Assembly: GCF_008086045.1 (NCBI RefSeq) | Contig: NZ_VSEY01000004.1 | Coordinates: 124,001 to 188,000, forward strand | From: Nonomuraea sp. PA05 | GTDB lineage: Bacteria > Actinomycetota > Actinomycetes > Streptosporangiales > Streptosporangiaceae | Direction: 5' to 3' | Length of the DNA: 64,000 bases | Part shown: piece by piece, positions 58,707-64,000 of the stretch | Layout: the number at the start of each line of letters is the position of its first letter | Numbering within the stretch: the first letter of the stretch is position 1 | Made by a program: the position numbers and the translations under genes | Notes under the pieces: generated by a model | Told to the model about the DNA's origin: nothing | The model's database searches: none | The model's input: only the letters and a program-made list of their open reading frames with translations

Positions 58707-59813
58707 CTACCACCTCCTGTTCTTCTTCTGCTGTTCCCACTCGGCGTCGGTGGGATAGCGGTCGGCGGAAGCCTGCGAGCTTCCGCTGTTGTACGTGCCT
58801 CCGCTGGACGAGGTGTCGGGCGTGGAATCGTACTGCTTTCGCCGGATGCTGTCCTGAAGGTCCTTGAGAGCCCTCTCTTCCCTTCTGATCCGCTCGGCGT
58901 GCCCGACCTCGTAGCCCTTCCTGTCCTCCTCGGCCTTGCGCGCCTTGATGCTCTTCTTCAGCATCTCTTCGGCCTTCTTCGCCTCCGCCTCGGACATGCC
59001 CCTGGCGCTGGTGGGCGGGTCGCCGTGGATCCTGCCGTCGTGGCGCGAGCCCTGGTTGGAGTTGCGGGAGAAGAAGCCTCCGCCGCCGCGGCTGTTCCCG
59101 CCGCTGCCGCGCCCGCGGTTGTTGTCGCGGTTGTTCCTGCGGCCCATCCGGGCGATGCCGTCCTCGACGGACCTGGGTCCCGAGGGGTTGCGCAGGCCGG
59201 ACGTCCGCACGGGCACCGCGCCGCGCCCGCCGGCCGTGGCCAGGCGTGGCCCGCCGGTGCCGCCGGGGCGGCGCAGGTCGTCCAGGATGCGGCGCATCGG
59301 CTCGGTGACCCTGCGGCGCACGATGGGCGCGATCACCTTGCCGGTGCCCTCGCTGCCCTCGCGCAGGATCTTCCTGACCGCCTGGCGCGAGGCCAGCACC
59401 CGGGCCGTCGCGACGGTCGCCCCGACCGCCCCGCCGAACGCCAGTGCCTTGGCCACGCCCACCGCGGTGAACACCGCCTGCGTGCCCGCCGCGACCTTCA
59501 CCGCCGACACCACGGAGGCGGTGCCGTCCAGGGCCGCCGGCATCACCCGCATCGCCTGGTTCGCCTGGGCGACGTGGCCGCCCTGGGCGCCGGTCCTGTT
59601 CCAGGTGCTCTCCATCATGGCGGCGGAGTCGCCACGGTAGACCTGCTGCGCGCCGCGCACCGCCGCGTCGGCGCCGCCCGCCGCCGGGGCCGACACGGCC
59701 TGGGCGGTCCGCGCGGCGTTGCCCTCGGCCCTGACGTCGTCCTCGTCGATGTTCGGCCAGGGGCCGAGCAGCTGCATCATCCCGGCCGCCGCCGGGGGGA
59801 GCACTACTGCCAT
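58707..59813 (-). CDS. ESX-type/polymorphic-toxin-like effector
   Basis: 368-residue protein. The N-terminal part (1-120) is helical and Ala-rich with a WNRTG motif near residue 70, WXG-like. A hydrophobic helix pair follows (about 110-140), then a Gly/Arg/Asn-rich linker (RRNNRDNNRGRGSGGNSRGG) and a charged C-terminal domain. That domain begins HDGRIHGDPP and is rich in Glu/Lys helices (GHAERIRREERALKDLQD). This build of secretion module, linker and basic C-terminal domain resembles polymorphic toxins of Gram-positive bacteria. I cannot name the toxin family. It overlaps the upstream small protein by ten bases. Confidence 0.6.
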   Translation of the reverse strand: MAVVLPPAAAGMMQLLGPWPNIDEDDVRAEGNAARTAQAVSAPAAGGADAAVRGAQQVYRGDSAAMMESTWNRTGAQGGHVAQANQAMRVMPAALDGTASVVSAVKVAAGTQAVFTAVGVAKALAFGGAVGATVATARVLASRQAVRKILREGSEGTGKVIAPIVRRRVTEPMRRILDDLRRPGGTGGPRLATAGGRGAVPVRTSGLRNPSGPRSVEDGIARMGRRNNRDNNRGRGSGGNSRGGGGFFSRNSNQGSRHDGRIHGDPPTSARGMSEAEAKKAEEMLKKSIKARKAEEDRKGYEVGHAERIRREERALKDLQDSIRRKQYDSTPDTSSSGGTYNSGSSQASADRYPTDAEWEQQKKNRRW

Positions 59814-60142
59814 GCGCCCGCGTTCTCGACGTACTGGGTGGTCGCGGCCTCGCTGTCGCGGGTGTTCCCGATCACGGCCCGCAGGTTGTCGCCCGTGTCG
59901 GTGATCGCGGTGGACAGCCCGGAGAGCGCGGCCATCGACACGGCGCGGCACTCGGCGTACATGCTCGTGAACATGGAGAACAGACCGTCATCTCCGAACG
60001 AGGACACGCCGTCGCCGCGGGCTTCGAGCGGTGCGAGCGCGGTGCGATAGTCCTCTCCGTGGGCGCTGATGCGGCCGGCCTGCTGCCCCACCGCCCCCAA
60101 GGCGATTTCAAGTCCCGTCATGCCGAAGCACCATATCGTCAC
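59804..60142 (-). CDS. WXG100/EspC-like small helical protein
   Basis: 112-residue helical-hairpin protein similar in size and composition to ESX-secreted partners (helices around residues 8-45 and 55-105 with NAGAW at the end). GTG 60142 has AAGAGGA six bases upstream, which favours it over ATG 60121. It is the first gene of the three-gene minus-strand unit and probably pairs with the effector for type VII-like export. No ESX core component is in the window. Confidence 0.65.
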   Translation of the reverse strand: MTIWCFGMTGLEIALGAVGQQAGRISAHGEDYRTALAPLEARGDGVSSFGDDGLFSMFTSMYAECRAVSMAALSGLSTAITDTGDNLRAVIGNTRDSEAATTQYVENAGAWQ

Positions 60143-60261
60143 ACAACATCCTCTTTACAGGATTTGTCGTTCATGAGATATGAATCTCCCTGTCAAGATC
60201 GCGAAAAGAGCTGTCTAGACTGGGTGGCCGTCCGCGCTCTCCTGACAACCGGAGGTCCGAC

Positions 60262-60651
60262 ATGCGGCCACCCACGCCCGACCACGACGAGGAGTACCTC
60301 CTCGACTACTTCGCCCAGGGTCAGCAGGTCATGCGCGACCTGCGGGCGGCCCAGGACGCGATCCGTCAGGTCGAGGGCGTGGCGGCGAGCAGGGACGGGC
60401 TGATCGAGGCCGCCGCCGACGGCGAGGGCGGGCTCACCCGGCTGCACATCGACCCGCGAGCGATGCGGCTCGGGGAGCCGGCGCTCGCCCGCGAGGTCGC
60501 CGCCGTGCTCCGGGCGGCGCAGGAGGACGCGGCGCGCAAGGCGCAGGAGATCGCGGACGCGGCGGAGAGCGCCGCCGCACTGCCCCAGCCGCTCGACGAG
60601 ACGTTCGTGCGCGGGCGGGTCGAGCAGGTCGCCCGCGATCTTCTTCAATAG
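60262..60651 (+). CDS. YbaB/EbfC-family protein
   Basis: 129-residue YbaB-like protein: an N-terminal helix, a central beta-sheet (GLIEAAADGEGGLTRLHIDP) and a long C-terminal helix. E. coli YbaB binds DNA; actinomycete paralogues are frequently encoded next to ESX/WXG100 genes. GGAGG precedes ATG 60262. It is divergent from the ESX-like unit, with a second YbaB-like gene 14 bases downstream. Confidence 0.8.
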   Translation: MRPPTPDHDEEYLLDYFAQGQQVMRDLRAAQDAIRQVEGVAASRDGLIEAAADGEGGLTRLHIDPRAMRLGEPALAREVAAVLRAAQEDAARKAQEIADAAESAAALPQPLDETFVRGRVEQVARDLLQ

Positions 60652-60665
60652 GTTCGGAGGTAAGG

Positions 60666-61043
60666 GTGCACGGCCAGCAGTTCGATCCCGCCGACATCAG
60701 CGACCAGCGCATCGACGAGCTGACCCGCCAGGGTGAGCGGGTGCTGGCCTGGCTGGAGACGGCGCAGCCTGACCTCGACCAGATCGTGGGAGCGGGCGAA
60801 GCGGCGCAGGGCCAGGTCAAGGCCACCGCGGACGTGAACGGCCGGGTCCTCGGCATCGGCTACGGCCCGCGCGTGACCCGCATGGGCAGCCGGGAGCTGT
60901 CGGAGGAGACATTGAGCGCGGTGCGGGCGGCGTGCGCGGACGCGCAGCGGCAGACGCACGAGCTGATGCGCGCGGCCATGCCGGACTTCGATCCGGTGGA
61001 GGCGAGCGAGCAGTTCGAGCGCCTGCTGGCCAACTGGACCTGA
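60666..61043 (+). CDS. YbaB/EbfC-like protein, second copy
   Basis: 125-residue protein with the same layout as the preceding one: helix, sheet (QVKATADVNGRVLGIGYGP), helix ending VEASEQFERLLANW. GTG 60666 follows GGAGGTAAG. The pair could form a heterodimer. Functional link to the divergent ESX-like genes is inferred from position. Confidence 0.75.
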   Translation: MHGQQFDPADISDQRIDELTRQGERVLAWLETAQPDLDQIVGAGEAAQGQVKATADVNGRVLGIGYGPRVTRMGSRELSEETLSAVRAACADAQRQTHELMRAAMPDFDPVEASEQFERLLANWT

Positions 61044-61085
61044 GGCGGCGGCCTCACCCGGGGCCTGAGGCGGCCCCGGGCCTCC

Positions 61086-62270
61086 TCACCTGTGACCTGA
61101 GCGGTGCGGCGGCAGGCTCGCGAGGACCTTCGACAGTGCCTCGGCGAGGTGGGCGGCGCCGCCGGAGTCGTCCATGAGCATGGCCTGGCGGACCCAGACC
61201 ACCTCGCGGGCCGCCGCCTCGGCCGACGGGCAGGGCTCCGTACGGGCGCCCGCCTCGGTCAGCGCGCCCATCGTGCCGAGCGGCGGGTAGCCGCCGTCGA
61301 GTGGCACCCCTTCCGCCGCCATGGCCGCCAGCAGGGACGAGCGGTCGAAGGGCGGGTGGACGCGCAGCATGAGCAGGTGGCGCGAGTCGCGCGTGGTGCC
61401 GGGCGGCCGCGGGACCACCGTCACCAGGTCGTGGCGGGCCAGCTCCCGCTCCGCGGCGGCGGCGAAGGCGTTCCTGCGGTCGATCTCGTCGTCGAGCCGG
61501 TCCAGCCAGGGCAGCAGGAGGGCGGCCTGGATCTCGGTCAGGCGCAGGTTCCAGCCGACGTGCGGGTGGCCGTACCAGGCGCCGTCGAGCGTGCGTCCCA
61601 CGTTGCAGACCGACCAGACGGCCTCGTGGACCTCCCTGGACCGGCAGACGATCAGGCCGCCCTCCCCCGCCGTCATCGCCTTGCTGGACTGGAAGCTGTA
61701 GACCCCGGCGTCGCCCAGGCCGCCGACCGGCCGGTCACGGTAGGCGGCGCCGTGCGCCTGGGCCGCGTCCTCGACGACGGACAGGCCGTGCCGGGCCGCG
61801 ATCGCGTTCAGCGGGTCCATGTCGGCGGGGCTGCCCGCGAGGTGCACCGGGACGATCGCGGCGGTGCGGGGGGTGAGCGCCGCCTCGACCGCGGCCGGTG
61901 ACAGGTGCAGGTCGGTGGCGTCGACGTCCACGATGACGGGGGTGGCGCCGGTGAGCAGGACGGCGGTGGCGGTGGCGACGAACGTGTACGCCGGCACGAT
62001 CACCTCGTCGCCCGGCCCGACGCCGAGTCCGCGCAGCGCGGCGAACAGCCCGAGGGTGGCGTTGCCGACGGCGACGCCGTGCCCGACGCCGGAGCGGCGG
62101 GCGAACGCGGCGACCAGGTCCGCGCAGGCCGAGCCGCCCTGGGTGGCGCCCCATCGGCCGCTCTCCAGGACGGCGGTGACGAGCCTGCGCTGGGTGTCGT
62201 CCAGCGGGGGCGGCCACGACGGCCAGGGGGCGGTGCGCACGGGGGTGCCGCCGTCGATGGCGAGCGTCAT
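61086..62270 (-). CDS. DegT/DnrJ/EryC1/StrS-family PLP aminotransferase
   Basis: 394-residue sugar- or cyclitol-type aminotransferase. PLP Lys is in SFQSSKAMTAGEGG, with EDAAQAHGA and GWNLRLTEIQAALLL as family signatures. Members aminate keto-sugars, keto-cyclitols or AHBA precursors in natural-product pathways. ATG 62270 overlaps the amidohydrolase stop (ATGA). Together with the two amidohydrolase-like genes and the beta-propeller gene it forms the start of another pathway that continues beyond the window. Confidence 0.9.
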   Translation of the reverse strand: MTLAIDGGTPVRTAPWPSWPPPLDDTQRRLVTAVLESGRWGATQGGSACADLVAAFARRSGVGHGVAVGNATLGLFAALRGLGVGPGDEVIVPAYTFVATATAVLLTGATPVIVDVDATDLHLSPAAVEAALTPRTAAIVPVHLAGSPADMDPLNAIAARHGLSVVEDAAQAHGAAYRDRPVGGLGDAGVYSFQSSKAMTAGEGGLIVCRSREVHEAVWSVCNVGRTLDGAWYGHPHVGWNLRLTEIQAALLLPWLDRLDDEIDRRNAFAAAAERELARHDLVTVVPRPPGTTRDSRHLLMLRVHPPFDRSSLLAAMAAEGVPLDGGYPPLGTMGALTEAGARTEPCPSAEAAAREVVWVRQAMLMDDSGGAAHLAEALSKVLASLPPHRSGHR

Positions 62271-63016
62271 GGGACAGGTCCTTCCAAAGGCGCGAGGATG
62301 CGGCCGGAGCAGCCCAGGACGCGGGCGAGGTTGCCGCCCTGGATGAGGGCCCGGTCGGCGTCGGAGAGCGGGGCGAGGGCGACGCGGCCGAAGCCGACCC
62401 GCAGGTCGAGGAAGCAGGCGTCGGAGCCGTAGATCACCCGGTCGGCGCCGGCCAGACCGGCCAGCCTGGCGATCCACCGCCCGGTCATCTTGGACCCGCA
62501 GATCTCCAGGTACACGCTCGGATGGTCCCGGACGAACTCGGCGGCGCGCGCGAACCCGTACGGCCAGAGCCCGGCATGCCCGAGCAGCAGCGGCACGCCC
62601 GGATGGCGGCGGGCCACGGTGACGAACCGCTCGGGGTCGCTCCATGGCGAGTCCGTCTGGCCGTGGGCGAGCACGGGCAGGCCCAGCTCCCAGACGGGGT
62701 CGTAGCGGCGGTCGTCGAGCGCGCACTGGTGCACGTCCGGGTGGAGCTTGACGCCCCAGACGCCCTCGCGGGTGAGCCGGTTGCGCTGGTGCGGGTTGTA
62801 GACCTGCCACACCCCGAACCTGCCGGGGTGCCGCTCGGCGGCGGCGAAGGCGAGCCGGTTGCCCTCCTCGGCGTCCGGGCCGACGGCGAGCAGGTGGCTG
62901 ATGCCGATGGCGTCGACGCCGACGCGGTCCATGAGGGTGACCATGCCGTCGGCCGACTGGTCGGGGATGAGAAAGTCGGGCCACGGCCCGAGGTGGCCGT
63001 GTGCGTCGAGGATCAC
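62267..63016 (-). CDS. Amidohydrolase-family metal-dependent hydrolase (intact)
   Basis: 249-residue TIM-barrel amidohydrolase-2 type protein. Metal-binding residues are HxH in LDAHGHLGP (residues 6-8), His in VLAHGQ, His in LLGHAG and Asp in YGSDACF. GTG 63016 overlaps the stop of the degenerate paralogue (GTGA). Substrate unknown; being coupled to a DegT aminotransferase suggests natural-product or sugar-acid metabolism. Confidence 0.85.
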   Translation of the reverse strand: MILDAHGHLGPWPDFLIPDQSADGMVTLMDRVGVDAIGISHLLAVGPDAEEGNRLAFAAAERHPGRFGVWQVYNPHQRNRLTREGVWGVKLHPDVHQCALDDRRYDPVWELGLPVLAHGQTDSPWSDPERFVTVARRHPGVPLLLGHAGLWPYGFARAAEFVRDHPSVYLEICGSKMTGRWIARLAGLAGADRVIYGSDACFLDLRVGFGRVALAPLSDADRALIQGGNLARVLGCSGRILAPLEGPVP

Positions 63017-63681
63017 AGCAGGTCGCCTCCCGACGCGATCAGGGCGATGTCGTCCTCCGGCAGGTCGAGGTGGTCGAGCAGGAAGCGGGGCCCGCAGTCG
63101 TCCATGACGGGGGCGCCGGTGCCGAACACCAGCCGCCCGGCCCCGAAGTGCCCGGCCAGCCATTCGACGCCGCGCTGGGTGTTGACGGTGCCGATCTCCA
63201 GCCACAGGTTCGGCATGGCGGCCATCAGCTCGCCGATGGCGCGCAGCCGCCGGTAGCCGGGGTTGAGCAGCAGGACGCGCTGCTCGGGCAGCTCGCGGGC
63301 GAGGGCGAGCAGCTGGGCGGGCGAGGTCTCGTCGAGGTCGATGGCCACGATCCGGCCGAGCGCCGCCAGCCAGCGCAGGGCGGTCGGCCCGGTCAGCTCG
63401 AAGCGGTGCCGGTCCGGGCAGAGCCTGACCATGGGCACGTCCCAGTCCGGCACGGGCTCGAACGGCTCGGGCAGCAGCACCGGCACCGGGACGAGCCGCG
63501 GGTCGCCGAGTTCGAGCAGCGCCTCGTTCCCTGCGCGGACGTCGGAGTAGAGGCTGAGGGTGTGGGTGACGCAGGCGCGCTGGACGCCCAGCCGGTCCAT
63601 GTCCGGCCTCGGGTCCTCCGGCAGGTCGTCGAAGGGCACGGGGCCGATGAGCCGGTGGGCGTCCATGACGGTGTACGGCAT
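63013..63681 (-). CDS. Degenerate amidohydrolase-like protein (probable pseudoenzyme)
   Basis: 222-residue protein with the amidohydrolase-2 fold pattern, but the first motif reads VMDAHRLIGP in place of DAHxHxGP, and the last reads FGTGAP in place of FGSDxP. The two inner His positions are likewise not evident. It lacks the metal site and is directly coupled to an intact paralogue. A regulatory or structural subunit is the best guess. ATG 63681 shares one base with the stop of the gene upstream. Confidence 0.72.
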   Translation of the reverse strand: MPYTVMDAHRLIGPVPFDDLPEDPRPDMDRLGVQRACVTHTLSLYSDVRAGNEALLELGDPRLVPVPVLLPEPFEPVPDWDVPMVRLCPDRHRFELTGPTALRWLAALGRIVAIDLDETSPAQLLALARELPEQRVLLLNPGYRRLRAIGELMAAMPNLWLEIGTVNTQRGVEWLAGHFGAGRLVFGTGAPVMDDCGPRFLLDHLDLPEDDIALIASGGDLL

Positions 63682-64000
63682 CAGGCCTGCGGCGGGGTGA
63701 CGGTCAGCAGCGGGCAGCGCGGATCGAGGTCGATCCTGGCCAGGTGTCTCCCGCTCAGCGCCCACGCCTTCCACGAGCCGGGCTCGAAGTGGAGCTGCGG
63801 GTTGGTGTACCAGTCGTCGCCCAGGCCGGTGGCGAGGTGCGTGGTGTGGTCGCTCAGCTCGTAGACGTTGCCGCCGCCGAAGAACGTGCTGACGAACACC
63901 CGGCCCCGGTGCGTGGTCAGCTCGCCGTACCCGGACAGGGCGCCCTGGTACTTGACGGTCCTGGTGGCCGGGTCGAGGGCGATCCAGGCGCCGGAGTTGC
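63681..64000 (-). CDS. Beta-propeller-like protein, C-terminal part (runs off the window)
   Basis: The last 105 codons of a gene whose start lies beyond position 64000. Readable segments include AWIALDPATRTVKYQGAL, LTTHRGRVFVSTFFGGGNVY and GRHLARIDLDP, blades typical of PQQ/WD-like beta-propellers. The stop overlaps the next start by one base. Function unknown; partial. Confidence 0.65.
   Translation of the reverse strand, partial: NSGAWIALDPATRTVKYQGALSGYGELTTHRGRVFVSTFFGGGNVYELSDHTTHLATGLGDDWYTNPQLHFEPGSWKAWALSGRHLARIDLDPRCPLLTVTPPQA

Noticed and set aside
1..64000. tRNA, rRNA, insertion sequences, attachment sites and riboswitches
   Set aside because: No cloverleaf-like sequence, rRNA segment, transposase, integrase or conserved riboswitch pattern was recognised by eye; a covariance-model search would be needed to exclude small RNAs.

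Overview
The window is chromosomal DNA from a high-G+C actinomycete. Third codon positions are almost all G or C, GTG starts are common, genes run in tightly overlapping operons (ATGA/GTGA junctions), and regulators are TetR, GntR and Ser/Thr kinase types. The style fits Streptosporangiaceae such as Nonomuraea, but no rRNA, tRNA or housekeeping marker is present to fix the genus. No CRISPR array, insertion sequence or phage gene was seen.

Layout. (1) 1-4.06 kb: a DUF2071 protein, a beta-lactamase-fold esterase, a small HTH protein and a membrane Ser/Thr kinase, the last two divergent around a long dyad. (2) 4.08-14.4 kb, minus strand: a translationally coupled five-gene operon (DUF4132, MoxR AAA+, DUF5682, VWA, SWIM) that matches the E. 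coli yehI-L-M-P-Q gene set, with a decayed second SWIM gene beside it. (3) 14.8-24.2 kb: a GntR-controlled catabolic island with two phosphotriesterase-like proteins (one without metal ligands), an FAD monooxygenase, esterases, a metallo-beta-lactamase-fold hydrolase, a CocE-type hydrolase and an MFS permease gene with a damaged 5' end. (4) 24.2-33.6 kb: two TetR/export-type units, a ProC-like reductase, an F420-type nitroreductase-like gene, an HSL esterase and a pair of half-size ABC transporters. (5) 33.7-36.3 kb: a large multi-TM protein with an extracytoplasmic ligand-binding-protein-like domain.

(6) 36.35-55.71 kb is the highlight: a divergent biosynthetic cluster around a central 363-bp promoter region. 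The right arm (methyltransferase, LysA-like decarboxylase, DapD-like acyltransferase, DapC-like aminotransferase, asparagine-synthetase-like beta-lactam synthetase without the glutaminase cysteine) and parts of the left arm (TauD/clavaminate-synthase-type oxygenase, zinc metallopeptidase, GNAT, ATP-grasp ligase, MFS exporter) reproduce the gene content of the Pseudomonas tabtoxin pathway. Inserted in the left arm is an acyl-carrier-protein module not known from tabtoxin: an AMP-ligase, two ACPs, a BtrH-type acyltransferase, a KAS III-like protein, an amidohydrolase and a close homologue of the SyrB2 non-haem iron halogenase. In that homologue the residue replacing the iron-binding carboxylate is Val. 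I infer a tabtoxinine-beta-lactam-like product, dipeptide-masked for export and carrying an additional ACP-tethered, possibly halogenated, building block.

(7) 55.7-58.0 kb: a secreted polysaccharide lyase. (8) 58.0-61.0 kb: a WXG100/ESX-like effector module with a HEAT-like candidate immunity protein and divergent YbaB-type proteins. (9) 61.1-64.0 kb: a DegT-type aminotransferase, an amidohydrolase paired with a metal-ligand-less paralogue, and a truncated beta-propeller-like gene running off the end. Many genes carry short in-frame tandem repeats, a window-wide peculiarity.
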